Shown here one piece after another: positions 15,849-24,363 of a DNA stretch of 64,000 bases. Position 1 is the stretch's first letter. Each line of letters opens with the position of its first letter. Both the position numbers and the translations under genes were made by a program. Under the pieces are notes generated by a model. The model worked only from the letters and a program-made list of their open reading frames with translations, had not been told where the DNA came from and searched no databases. Source of the DNA: Sphingomonas sp. BK580 (lineage in GTDB: Bacteria; Pseudomonadota; Alphaproteobacteria; Sphingomonadales; Sphingomonadaceae); the NCBI RefSeq assembly GCF_014194975.1, contig NZ_JACIAY010000003.1, forward strand, positions 372,001 through 436,000, read 5' to 3'.

Positions 15849-18181
15849 CGCCGCGGCAGCTCGACCGTGATCAGCGTGCCCTCGCCCGGCTCGCTCACCA
15901 GACTGATCGTCCCGCCGTGCGCCTCGACGAACTGCTTGGCCAGCGGCAGGCCGAGCCCGAGCGCGCGCTCGCTGCCGGCGGAGACGCCGCTCTGCGCGAA
16001 CCGATCGAAAGCGCGGGCGGCGACCTCCGGCGGCAGGCCCTCGCCGTCGTCGGAGACGATGATGCGCGCGTTCTTGGCGTTGCCGTCGACGTGGAGCAGC
16101 ACGCGTCCTTCGCTGCGCGCCGCGCCGACGGCGTGGCGAAGCAGATGCTCGACCACCTCGCGGATGCGCCGGGCGTCGCCGGTGAGCCGGCCGGCGGAGC
16201 GCTGCACCTCCACCACCAGCTCGACATGGTGGCGCTTCGCGGCGGCGCGAAGCGCGTCCGCCGCGGCGCGCGCGACCGCGGCGAGGTCGACGTCGCCGCG
16301 CTCGAGCGGGCGCGCGCCGGTGTCGGTCGAGGTGAGATCGAGCACGTCGTCGATCAGCAGACCGAGCCGGTCGACCGAGTCGAGGATCGCGTCGAGATAG
16401 GCGGTGGCGTCGGGCGTCAGCTCGCCGGCATAGCCGCCGTGCAGCATCTCGGCGAAGCCGCTGATCGAGGTGAGCGGCGTGCGCAGCTCGTAGCTCATGT
16501 TGGCGACGAAGGCGGTCTTGACGCGGTCCGCCGCCTCGAGCGCGTCGTTGCGCTCGCGCAGCGCCTGTTCCATCGCGCGGCTGTCGGTGACGTCGAGCAT
16601 GGTGAACAGCGCGTTGCCGTCGGGCAGCGGGACCGCGGCAAACTCGAAGTTGCGCCCGTCCGCGAGCGCGATGTGCCCGGCGCGCTGCTGCCGCTCGACG
16701 GTGGCGACGCGCACCAGCTCGGCGATCGAGCGCGCGCGGCGCGGGTTGGACAGCTTGGCGGCGACCTTCTCGGCGATGACGTCGACGCGGGGATGGCCGG
16801 TGAGGAATTCCTCGTCGAGGTCCCACAGCGCGCGGAAGCGATTGTTCCACAGCTGGAGGCGGCCGTCGGCGGCGAAGACGCCGAGCGCCTCGAACAGATT
16901 ATCGAAGGTCGCGGTGCGGACGCGCAGCAGCGTGTCGCGGGCGCTGGCGAGCTGGACCTGCTCGGTGCGATCCTCGAAGATCAGCAGCAGGCCGCCGTCG
17001 GGCAGCGGCTGCGCGACGACGCGCAGGTGCGTGCCGCCGGGCAGGTGCCAGTTCTCCTCGATCGCGCCCTCGGCGTCGACGAACCAGCCGCGCCGCTCCG
17101 CCTTCCATCCGGGGAAATCGCGCACCTCGGGAACGCGGTTGGCCTCGCGCATCCGCTCGAGCACGCGATCGAACTCGGGTCGGTCGGCGAGCCACTCGAG
17201 CCTCATGGCGAACATGCGCCGGAACGGCTGGTTGCAGAAGACCAGGCTGCGATCGCGGCCGAACTGGGCCACGCCGGCGGATAGTCGGTCAAGCATCGCG
17301 CGCTGCGCGTCGGCGAAGCGCCGTTCACGCGCGTGGCTCTGCTCCAGCTCCTCGATGTCGATCGCATAGCCCGCGACGCCGCCGACCGGCAGCGGCACGT
17401 CGTGGATCCGCAGCGAGCGCCGCGCGCCGCCGATCGTGGCCGGCAGCACGCGCTGCTGCGGTCGCCCGTCAGCGAGCGCGACCGCGGCGCCCGCGCTCGG
17501 GCCGCCCTGCCCCGAGCCGTCGACCAGCTCGAGTCCGCGCCCGACCACGTCGGCGGCGTCGCTGCCCTCGACCGCGCTGACATAGGCCGAATTGACGATG
17601 GCGATATGCAGGTCGCTGTCGCGGTACCACATCGGCAAGGGCGCCGCCTCGACCAGTCCGGTCAGCGCGTCGAACGCGTCGGACAGTTCGGCATATTCGG
17701 CGCGCAGCCGGCGACGCTCGCCCTCGCTGACGGTCGAGTCGTAGAACCACAGGATCACGGCACTGCCGCGTCGCTCGCCCTGCACCGTCAGCGTGCGCTG
17801 ACCGTCGCGCGCGTGCAGGCTGCGCGTGAAGCCGCGCGCCGAGCGCTGACACGCCGACAGCTCGCGCGCCATCGCCTCGGCATCGGACGAGTCCATGCCC
17901 CAGCCCGCCGCCTCCAGCTCCTGAAGATAGGACGGCACGCCCGAGAGGCCCAGCCAGTCGGCGACGCGGCGCGCCATTTCGACCCGCCCGTCAGGGTGGA
18001 CCACCACCGGCTGCATCGGCGCCACCGCCAGCAGCGACTCGAGCGCGTCGCGCCCACGGATCGCGCCCGCCGCGGCGGCGCGCGCGCGCAGCCCGAGTGC
18101 CAGCAGCACCGCACCGGCGACCAGCAGCAGCGCCACGACGGTGCCGACGATCACCGCGGTAGCGGGCGCGATCGTGATCAT
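15845..18181 (-). CDS. divL: DivL-like PAS sensor pseudo-kinase with tyrosine at the phospho-acceptor site
   Basis: 778 residues. One membrane helix (residues about 7-30) is followed by several PAS-like domains (about 45-520), a HisKA dimerisation domain and a HATPase domain. The H-box reads VANMSYELRTPLTSISGFAEML: Tyr564 replaces the phospho-acceptor histidine (codon TAC on the minus strand, 16490-16492). The N-box is also altered, with HLLRHAV in place of the usual Asn-containing motif, while SDDGEGLP and LGLGLPLAKQ are kept. Caulobacter DivL has the same architecture, similar size (769 aa) and a tyrosine at this site, and it acts on the CckA-CtrA cell-cycle pathway. The homology call is from memory of that family. 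Its stop overlaps tsaE (ATGA). Confidence 0.8.
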   Translation of the reverse strand: MITIAPATAVIVGTVVALLLVAGAVLLALGLRARAAAAGAIRGRDALESLLAVAPMQPVVVHPDGRVEMARRVADWLGLSGVPSYLQELEAAGWGMDSSDAEAMARELSACQRSARGFTRSLHARDGQRTLTVQGERRGSAVILWFYDSTVSEGERRRLRAEYAELSDAFDALTGLVEAAPLPMWYRDSDLHIAIVNSAYVSAVEGSDAADVVGRGLELVDGSGQGGPSAGAAVALADGRPQQRVLPATIGGARRSLRIHDVPLPVGGVAGYAIDIEELEQSHARERRFADAQRAMLDRLSAGVAQFGRDRSLVFCNQPFRRMFAMRLEWLADRPEFDRVLERMREANRVPEVRDFPGWKAERRGWFVDAEGAIEENWHLPGGTHLRVVAQPLPDGGLLLIFEDRTEQVQLASARDTLLRVRTATFDNLFEALGVFAADGRLQLWNNRFRALWDLDEEFLTGHPRVDVIAEKVAAKLSNPRRARSIAELVRVATVERQQRAGHIALADGRNFEFAAVPLPDGNALFTMLDVTDSRAMEQALRERNDALEAADRVKTAFVANMSYELRTPLTSISGFAEMLHGGYAGELTPDATAYLDAILDSVDRLGLLIDDVLDLTSTDTGARPLERGDVDLAAVARAAADALRAAAKRHHVELVVEVQRSAGRLTGDARRIREVVEHLLRHAVGAARSEGRVLLHVDGNAKNARIIVSDDGEGLPPEVAARAFDRFAQSGVSAGSERALGLGLPLAKQFVEAHGGTISLVSEPGEGTLITVELPRR

Positions 18182-18262
18182 GGACGCTGCACCATGGCAC
18201 GCAGGGACGGCATGTCCCGTGATTTAGCAAGCCCTTCGCGCCGGAAAAGCGTCTGGGCGAGG

Positions 18263-18289
18263 AAAAACGGGCGTCGCGGCGGCCGCCCG
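18263..18289 (-). terminator. Rho-independent terminator of the TonB-dependent receptor gene
   Basis: On the minus strand, shortly after the receptor stop codon, a GC stem CGGGCG / CGCCCG with a 10-nt loop is followed directly by TTTTT. Stem positions are 18268-18273 and 18284-18289. It separates the receptor from the divL operon. Confidence 0.8.
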
Positions 18290-18298
18290 CTCTCCCGA

Positions 18299-21289
18299 TC
18301 AGAACAGCCGATCGAGCGCGATCCGAGCACCGGCGTAATAATAACGGCCCAAGAAGGAGTAAGAGAATGGGCTGTAGCCGGTGGGCTCCACGCCAGCGCC
18401 GGTGAGATTGTTGGCGCCGAAGTAGAAGCTGAACCCCTTCTCGACCGCGATCGACGCCTGAATATCATGCTCCCAGCGCTCGCGGTAGTAGAGGTACTCC
18501 GGCGCAGCGATGTCGGGGTTGGCGCTGACCTGGTCGCGGGTGAAGCGTCGGACCTTGCTGGAATAATTGATACCGTAGTTGAGCGTCACCGCGCCCTTCG
18601 TCCACGTCAGATCGAACGTACCCGCGTATTTCGGCGCAGGCAGTTCCGGCAGCTCGAGCTGGTCTTCGCGCTCGGCCCCGGGGGTCGGAACGAAATCAAG
18701 ACGATCGAGGTAGTTGCCGACGAGCTTGAGATTGAATCGTCCGAGATCGCCGGCATCGAGGTTATACGCGACCTGAAGATCGAGGCCCTGCGTGCGGAAC
18801 GCGGCGACGTTCTGCGGCTGAAGCAGGTAATCGCTGACATAGCCGGTGGCACCGCTGCGCGAGACGTTGGCGCAATATGGATTGTCGAGCGTCGGCTGGT
18901 CGACGCAGAGGTCGGCGAGTTGCTGCGCAGTGGGCAGGTTCACCGCGTTGGTCAGGTTGATGTTGTACCAGTCCGCGGTAATCGACAGGCCGGGCGCGAA
19001 GCGCGGCAACAACACCACGCCGGCGGTCCAGGTCTTGGCGGTCTCCTCCCGCAGCGTGCGGTTGCCGCCCGAGCGGCCCGGCAGACTGACCGTGGCCGCC
19101 GGATCGTTGACCGGGTTAAACGCGGCGATCTGAGCCGGTGACAGACCGGCCGCGGTCAGCGCAGCCTGACAATTGGCAACTCTGTATTGCGTGCCCTCAG
19201 GCAAGTTCTCTGGATCGCACGGGTCATCGATGAAGGAATAGGCACCGCTCACCGGCGCGTACAGCTCGGTGATATTGGGCGCGCGCACAGCTTCCGAATA
19301 GCCGCCACGGAAACGGATGTCGCGCACCGGCGCCCAGATGCCGCTGACCTGCCACGTCGTCGTGTTGCCGACGGTGCTGTAATCCGAGACACGAAGCGCC
19401 GCGTTGAGCTCGAGCGTGTTCGCGAAAGGCAGGTCCTTGAGCAGCGGCACGCGCAGCTCGCCGAACGCCTCCTTCACGTCGAAGCTGCCGCTCTCGCGCG
19501 AGGTCTGCGAGAAGTTCAGCAGCGCCCCCGCCTCGACCAGCGGGTCGGGCGTGAAGCGGCTGCTCTCCTTCCGATACTCGGCGCCGAGCGCGAAACCGAC
19601 GGGACCGCCGGGGAGCTCGAAGAACTGGCCGAAATCGCCGCTGATCGAGCCGGAAACGACGTGCTGCTGGACCCGGTAGTAATTGACCATGTCGGCCTGA
19701 GCGAACGCCAGCGCCGCGGCGCTGGGTGATCCCTCGCCCAAGACGTTGAGCGGCTGGCACCCGCTGCTCGCACCCGGCGTGAAGGTCGTCGCCGGCGAAT
19801 CATAGTTGTTCGGATCGATATTGGCGGTCGGATCCAGGTTCGAGCGACACACGATTTGTCCCGTCGCGGGGTCCCGTACGGCGTCGAGCGCCGCGTAATA
19901 GCGATCGCTGATGCGGTAGTTGGTGGACAGGAAGCGGCTGTCGGTCCGGCCGTAGGTGTACGAGATCTCGTAGCGCGCATGGTCGCTGATCCGCCCGTCC
20001 GCCCCCACGACCGAGCGATAGGTCTCGCGCTTGGACGATTCCCCGCGAACGCCGAAATCGAAATTGTCGCGCGAGATGTAGGCGCCGTTCGCCGCCGCGT
20101 CGGCACCGAAGCGATCGATCAGGAAAGCATTGTCGGGCGCGAGGTAAGTGAAGAAGTCGAAACTCGGCTGCGACACGGTGTAACTGTGCGTGTTCGTATA
20201 CTTGCCCTGCGCGAAGAGCCGCAGCGCCGGCGAGACCTCGAAACTGGTGAGCAGGTTGACGTTATGGATGCGGTTCTTGGGCTGGAGATCGCCCTGATAG
20301 CCGGCGAGCGGCGTGCTATCGCCGCCCTGCGTGAAGCCGGTACCGGGTAGCAGCCGGCCGCGATCGTAGACGCTGCCGTCGCCGTTGAAGTCTGGGATCT
20401 CGTCGAGGTCGAGGTCGACGGCACCGCCGCGCGAGCTATCGGCATAGCGCAGGTCATTGGTCCGCACGCGCGTATACTGGCTGCCAGCCGCGTCATCGCG
20501 AACGATGCCGTAGGTGCGCAGCGGGTTACCCGTGCGCTCGCGCGCGAAGGAGCTGACCCGGTCGTCGTCGCGAAACTCGTAGTTGAGCGCGATATTGCCG
20601 CGGCCGCCGGCGAAATTCTTGCCGCCCGTGACTGACGCGAACCGTCCGCCGGCGTCGCCATATTCGGAGATGCCGGTCTGCGCGCGCGCCACCAGCCCTT
20701 CGAAGTCTCGCTTGAGCACGAAGTTGACCACGCCGGACACGCCGTCGGCGCCATAGATCGCCGAAGCACCCCCGGTGGTGACGTCGATCCGCTCGATCAG
20801 GTCGGCCGGGATAGTGTTGATGTCGACGGACGCGGTGCCGGGCAGGCCGGCGACGTGTCGACGGCCGTCGACCAGCACCAGGGTCCGGTCCGCACCGAGA
20901 TTGCGCAGGTTGAGCAGGTTGACGCCGGCAGCGCCGTTGTCGGCAGTCGATCCCGACTGGCTCGCGCTGGTCGACGAGCCGATCAGCGCGGGGTTCTGCG
21001 TCAGGAAGTCGGTGACGTTGACTCGGCCGGACTGCTGCAACGACGCCGAGGAGTAACTGGTGACCGGGGTCGGCGAGTCGATCTCGGGCCGGGCGATGCG
21101 CGAGCCGGTGACGACGATATCGCCGGGATCATCGGCCTGCGCGGCATCCGCCGCGGTCGGCGCCGCGTCCGGTGCGTCCTGCTGGGTCGCCGTCTCGAGC
21201 GGCTGCTGCTGCGCGTGCGCCGGCAGGCTGAGCCCAGCCGCCGCCAGCGCGACCAGCGCACATCCGCTCCGCCAATGCGAGATCGTCAT
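18299..21289 (-). CDS. TonB-dependent outer-membrane receptor
   Basis: 996 residues. A signal peptide (LVALAAAGLSLPAHAQ) is followed by a TonB-box region (DIVVTGSRI, about residue 57), a plug domain (about 65-190: TPVTSYSSASLQQSG, LRNLGADRTLVLVDGRRH, GASAIYGADGVSGVVNFVLKR) and a long beta-barrel ending in ...ALDRLF with the terminal phenylalanine of outer-membrane proteins. It imports a substrate using TonB-ExbBD energy. The substrate cannot be told from sequence: no polysaccharide or siderophore genes lie alongside. It is a single-gene unit with its own terminator downstream and a 6-bp inverted repeat upstream at 21322-21337. This large receptor type is abundant in sphingomonads. Confidence 0.93.
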   Translation of the reverse strand: MTISHWRSGCALVALAAAGLSLPAHAQQQPLETATQQDAPDAAPTAADAAQADDPGDIVVTGSRIARPEIDSPTPVTSYSSASLQQSGRVNVTDFLTQNPALIGSSTSASQSGSTADNGAAGVNLLNLRNLGADRTLVLVDGRRHVAGLPGTASVDINTIPADLIERIDVTTGGASAIYGADGVSGVVNFVLKRDFEGLVARAQTGISEYGDAGGRFASVTGGKNFAGGRGNIALNYEFRDDDRVSSFARERTGNPLRTYGIVRDDAAGSQYTRVRTNDLRYADSSRGGAVDLDLDEIPDFNGDGSVYDRGRLLPGTGFTQGGDSTPLAGYQGDLQPKNRIHNVNLLTSFEVSPALRLFAQGKYTNTHSYTVSQPSFDFFTYLAPDNAFLIDRFGADAAANGAYISRDNFDFGVRGESSKRETYRSVVGADGRISDHARYEISYTYGRTDSRFLSTNYRISDRYYAALDAVRDPATGQIVCRSNLDPTANIDPNNYDSPATTFTPGASSGCQPLNVLGEGSPSAAALAFAQADMVNYYRVQQHVVSGSISGDFGQFFELPGGPVGFALGAEYRKESSRFTPDPLVEAGALLNFSQTSRESGSFDVKEAFGELRVPLLKDLPFANTLELNAALRVSDYSTVGNTTTWQVSGIWAPVRDIRFRGGYSEAVRAPNITELYAPVSGAYSFIDDPCDPENLPEGTQYRVANCQAALTAAGLSPAQIAAFNPVNDPAATVSLPGRSGGNRTLREETAKTWTAGVVLLPRFAPGLSITADWYNINLTNAVNLPTAQQLADLCVDQPTLDNPYCANVSRSGATGYVSDYLLQPQNVAAFRTQGLDLQVAYNLDAGDLGRFNLKLVGNYLDRLDFVPTPGAEREDQLELPELPAPKYAGTFDLTWTKGAVTLNYGINYSSKVRRFTRDQVSANPDIAAPEYLYYRERWEHDIQASIAVEKGFSFYFGANNLTGAGVEPTGYSPFSYSFLGRYYYAGARIALDRLF

Positions 21290-21321
21290 CGCCTTCCCCT
21301 GTTCCGAAGCCGCAGCCCTTC

Positions 21322-21337
21322 TGTCCCATTAGGGACA
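21322..21337. promoter_or_regulatory. Inverted repeat upstream of the TonB receptor gene
   Basis: TGTCCC-ATTA-GGGACA, a perfect 6-bp inverted repeat 33 bp upstream of the receptor ATG. It is placed where an operator or a leader hairpin could control expression. No consensus for a known regulator is recognised. Confidence 0.35.
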
Positions 21338-21408
21338 TCTCGGCATCATCGTCGCAAGGGTTAATGTGCTATTCAGCCACGGTGTTGCGCCGCAGCAACA
21401 TGCGCGAA

Positions 21409-21432
21409 GGGCGGCACCTCGCGGTACCGCCC
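21409..21432 (-). terminator. Hairpin downstream of ahcY
   Basis: GGGCGGTACC / GGTGCCGCCC (minus strand) with a GCGA loop and one mismatch, 25 bp after the ahcY stop. There is no clear T-run. It is a probable terminator or 3'-end stabiliser. Confidence 0.5.
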
Positions 21433-21457
21433 CCCTTTCTCGCGATCGCGACAGCGA

Positions 21458-22888
21458 TCAGTAGCGATAATGGTCCGGCTTGAACGGGCCGGCGACCGGC
21501 ACGCCGATATACTTGGCCTGCTTCTCGCTCAGCTGCGACAGTTGCACGCCGAGCTTCTCGAGATGGAGCGCCGCGACCTTCTCGTCGAGGTGCTTGGGCA
21601 GGACGTAGACCTCGTTCTTGTAGTTCTCGCCCTTGGTCCAGAGCTCGATCTGCGCCAGCGTCTGGTTGGTGAACGACGCCGACATCACGAACGACGGGTG
21701 GCCGGTCGCGCAGCCCAGGTTCACCAGTCGGCCCTTGGCCAGCACGATGATCTGCTTGCCGTCGGGGAACTCGACGAGGTCGGTGCCCGGCTTCACCTCG
21801 GTCCACTTGTAGTTGGACAGAGCGGCGATCTGGATCTCCGAGTCGAAGTGGCCGATGTTGCAGACGATCGACATCGGCTTCATCGCCTTCATGTGATCGG
21901 CGGTGATGACGTCGGCGTTGCCGGTCGCGGTGACGAAGATGTCGGAGCGCTTCACCGCTTCCTCCATCGTCACGACCTCATAGCCCTCCATCGCCGCCTG
22001 CAGCGCGCAGATCGGATCGATCTCGGTGACGAGCACGCGCGCGCCGCCGTTGCGCAGGCTGGCCGCCGAACCCTTGCCGACGTCGCCGAAGCCGGCGACG
22101 GTGGCGACCTTGCCGGCCAGCATCACGTCGGTGGCGCGGCGGATCGCGTCGACCAACGACTCCTTGCAGCCGTAGAGATTGTCGAACTTCGACTTGGTCA
22201 CGGAGTCGTTGACGTTGATCGCCGGGAACGGCAGCTCGCCCTTCTTTGCGATCTCGTACAGGCGGTGGACGCCGGTCGTCGTCTCTTCCGACACGCCCTT
22301 CAGGTTCTTGACGGTCTCGGTCAGATAGCCCGGCTTCTTGGCGATGAACGCCTTGACCGAACGCTGGAACTCGACTTCTTCCTCATTCTCCGGCTCGCCG
22401 AAGCTCTGGCCCGCCTCGAGCTTCGCGCCCCAGAGTGCGAACATGGTCGCGTCGCCGCCGTCATCGAGGATGATGTTGGCGGTCCGGCCGGTGCCGTCGT
22501 CCCAGTCGAAGATCGAGCCGACATAGTCCCAGTAATCGGCGAGCGTCTCGCCCTTCACCGCGAACACCGGGATGCCAGCGGCGGCGATCGCGGCGGCGGC
22601 ATGGTCCTGCGTCGAGAAGATGTTGCAGGTCGCCCAGCGGACGTCGGCGCCCAGCGCGGTCAGCGTCTCGATCAGCACCGCGGTCTGGATCGTCATGTGC
22701 AGCGAGCCGGTGATGCGAGCGCCCTTGAGTGGCTGAGCGGCGCCGAACTCGTCGCGCAGCGCCATCAGGCCGGGCATCTCGGTCTCGGCGATCTTGATCT
22801 CGGCGCGGCCGAAATCGGCCAGGCCGATGTCCTTGATGACATAATCGTTGGTGTCGAGCGTGCGGTCAGACACTGGGGCGGTTGCCAC
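21458..22888 (-). CDS. ahcY: S-adenosylhomocysteine hydrolase
   Basis: 476 residues. Cytoplasmic NAD-dependent enzyme splitting S-adenosylhomocysteine into adenosine and homocysteine, removing the product inhibitor of methyltransferases. Visible motifs: [17 protein letters not shown] at the N-terminus, [14 protein letters not shown], the NAD-binding [20 protein letters not shown], and the C-terminal ending KPDHYRY. The GTG at 22888 is chosen because GGAGA lies 7 nt upstream and homologs begin at this point; an ATG at 22942 would add an unsupported 18 residues. A perfect 20-bp palindrome 90 bp upstream suggests control by a methionine-cycle repressor. Confidence 0.96.
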   Translation of the reverse strand: MATAPVSDRTLDTNDYVIKDIGLADFGRAEIKIAETEMPGLMALRDEFGAAQPLKGARITGSLHMTIQTAVLIETLTALGADVRWATCNIFSTQDHAAAAIAAAGIPVFAVKGETLADYWDYVGSIFDWDDGTGRTANIILDDGGDATMFALWGAKLEAGQSFGEPENEEEVEFQRSVKAFIAKKPGYLTETVKNLKGVSEETTTGVHRLYEIAKKGELPFPAINVNDSVTKSKFDNLYGCKESLVDAIRRATDVMLAGKVATVAGFGDVGKGSAASLRNGGARVLVTEIDPICALQAAMEGYEVVTMEEAVKRSDIFVTATGNADVITADHMKAMKPMSIVCNIGHFDSEIQIAALSNYKWTEVKPGTDLVEFPDGKQIIVLAKGRLVNLGCATGHPSFVMSASFTNQTLAQIELWTKGENYKNEVYVLPKHLDEKVAALHLEKLGVQLSQLSEKQAKYIGVPVAGPFKPDHYRY

Positions 22889-22977
22889 GGCGTTGTCTCC
22901 AGACTGATAGGGCCGACCAAGGCGCGAAGCACCGATCGGCATCCGCGCGCCTTAGCCGGCTACAGGCCGGCGATCAA

Positions 22978-22997
22978 ATATAAAGATATCTTTATAT
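22978..22997. promoter_or_regulatory. Perfect 20-bp palindrome upstream of ahcY (candidate SahR-type operator)
   Basis: ATATAAAGATATCTTTATAT is a perfect 10+10 palindrome and an AT-rich island in very GC-rich DNA, 90 bp before the ahcY start. Alphaproteobacterial ArsR-family SahR regulators, which sense S-adenosylhomocysteine, are known to bind AT-rich palindromes of this general kind in front of methionine-cycle genes. The link to SahR is from memory and inference. Confidence 0.65.
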
Positions 22998-23014
22998 CGT
23001 GTCGCTAGAGCGTA

Positions 23015-23575
23015 TCAGCTGTGCCCGCTCTCGCTCGACAGCAGCCGCGGATCGACGCCCGCGGCGGCGAAACCGCGGGTCCAACGCTGCTCCACGGGCG
23101 TGTCGAACAGCATCTCGGGCGAGTCGGCGACGTTGAGCCAGCCGTGGCGAGTCATCTCGGCGTCGAGCTGCCCCGGCGCCCAGCCCGCGTAACCGAGCGC
23201 GACCAGCCAGCGCGACGGACCGTTCCCGGCCGCGATCGCGCGCAGCACGTCGAGTGTCCCCGACAGCGCCCATCGACCCGCGACGTCGAGCGTGTCATGT
23301 CCCCCCCAGTCGCTGGAGTGGAGCACGAAGCCGCGCCGCGTCTCCACCGGCCCACCGAAATGGACCGGCGCGTCGGGTGCCTCGCCCGGCGCGATCTCGA
23401 GTTGCTCGAGCACGTCGTGCAGGCCGAGGCCGTTGACCACGGCGCCGACGCCGACGCCGAGCGCGCCGCTCTCGTCGTGGCTGCAGATCGCGATCACCGA
23501 ATGCTCGAAGCGCGGATCACCGATCCCCGGCATCGCGAGCAGGAACTGACCGGTGAGATAATTGGCTTGCTCCAT
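23015..23575 (-). CDS. YqgE/AlgH family protein
   Basis: 186 residues of the UPF0301 (YqgE/AlgH) family, of unclear biochemical role. The family pattern is plain: YLTGQFLLAMPGIGDPRFEHSVI at the N-terminus, GALGVGVGAVVNG, VHFGGPVETRRGFVLHS, and RWLVALGYAGWAPGQLDAEM near the C-terminus. The start at 23575 (MEQANYLTG) matches the family; the ATG at 23611 adds 12 residues of unrelated sequence. It is divergent from the peroxiredoxin gene across a 97-bp gap and upstream of ahcY on the same strand, but the palindrome at 22978-22997 suggests ahcY has its own promoter. Confidence 0.93.
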   Translation of the reverse strand: MEQANYLTGQFLLAMPGIGDPRFEHSVIAICSHDESGALGVGVGAVVNGLGLHDVLEQLEIAPGEAPDAPVHFGGPVETRRGFVLHSSDWGGHDTLDVAGRWALSGTLDVLRAIAAGNGPSRWLVALGYAGWAPGQLDAEMTRHGWLNVADSPEMLFDTPVEQRWTRGFAAAGVDPRLLSSESGHS

Positions 23576-23672
23576 CCGCGCCAGCCTAGTGCCTGCGACG
23601 GCGCTTGCCAAAGCTTGAAATCACCCGCGTCGGCTGCGACACCCGCGGGAACCTCGTACCGGAGACCCGCTC

Positions 23673-24152
23673 ATGACGATCAGCGTCGGCGACACCCTGC
23701 CGTCCGTCCGCCTCACCAAGGTCACCGCGGACGGACCCGAGCCGGTCGACTCCGCCGAGTATTTCAAGGGTCGCCGCGTCGCCCTCTTCGCGGTGCCGGG
23801 CGCCTTCACCCCGACCTGCTCGGCGCGCCACCTGCCCGGCTACCTCGACAAGGCCGGGGAACTGCGTGCCAAGGGCGTCGACGAGATCGCCTGCACCGCG
23901 GTCAACGACGCCTTCGTCCTCGCCGCCTGGGCGAAGCAGAACGGCGCCGAGGGCGTGACGATGCTGGCCGACGGCAACGGCGACTTCGCCGGCGCGATCG
24001 GGCTCGAGATGGACGGCAGCAGATACGGCATGGGCACGCGTAGCCAGCGCTATGCCATGGTGGTTAACGACGGGGTCGTCGAGTCGCTCGAGGTCGAGGC
24101 GCCGGGCGAGTTCCGCGTCAGCTCGGCGGAGCATCTGCTGACGCTGCTGTAG
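23673..24152 (+). CDS. Peroxiredoxin (Prx5 / AhpE-like thiol peroxidase)
   Basis: 159 residues. It has a redoxin domain with peroxidatic Cys49 in PGAFTPTCS and a second cysteine, Cys74, in EIACTAVND, the layout of Prx5-type enzymes that reduce H2O2 and organic peroxides with thioredoxin or glutaredoxin. RYAMVVNDGVVESLEVE near the C-terminus is the usual family ending. There is no signal peptide, so it is cytoplasmic. The ATG has GGAGA 7 nt upstream. It is a single-gene unit followed by a repeat-bearing gap. Confidence 0.95.
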   Translation: MTISVGDTLPSVRLTKVTADGPEPVDSAEYFKGRRVALFAVPGAFTPTCSARHLPGYLDKAGELRAKGVDEIACTAVNDAFVLAAWAKQNGAEGVTMLADGNGDFAGAIGLEMDGSRYGMGTRSQRYAMVVNDGVVESLEVEAPGEFRVSSAEHLLTLL

Positions 24153-24242
24153 ATCCCGATCTTTCCCGGCGCGTCGGAGGGGAGCGCCGCGCGCCAGCAA
24201 GGTGGTGGACGGGGCGCTCCAGGCGGCGCCACGCCTGCGGAC

Positions 24243-24290
24243 ACCCTTTCCACCGGCCTGCGGCTGGTCCCTCTCCCCGCGCCGGGGAGG
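24243..24290. repeat. Dispersed repeat family C, copy 1
   Basis: Sequence beginning CACCCTTTCCACCGGCCTG, with an internal CCGGCCTGCGGCTGG inverted motif and a following CCCCGCGCCGGGG hairpin. The same arrangement occurs in reverse orientation at 31173-31216. It fills most of the 211-bp gap between the peroxiredoxin gene and amn. It looks like a short intergenic repeat, not a gene. Confidence 0.5.
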
Positions 24291-24363
24291 ATCAGGATGC
24301 TCCTCGGCGCGGGACGCGTTGCCCCGACTTGCCGCGGTCACACGGCAAATGTAACCGTCGGGA

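Noticed and set aside
22889..23014. Possible SAH or SAM riboswitch in the ahcY leader
   Set aside because: No conserved core of a known SAM or SAH riboswitch class could be matched; only a short GCCGGC hairpin and the 20-bp palindrome are seen. A covariance-model search of 22889-23014 would decide.
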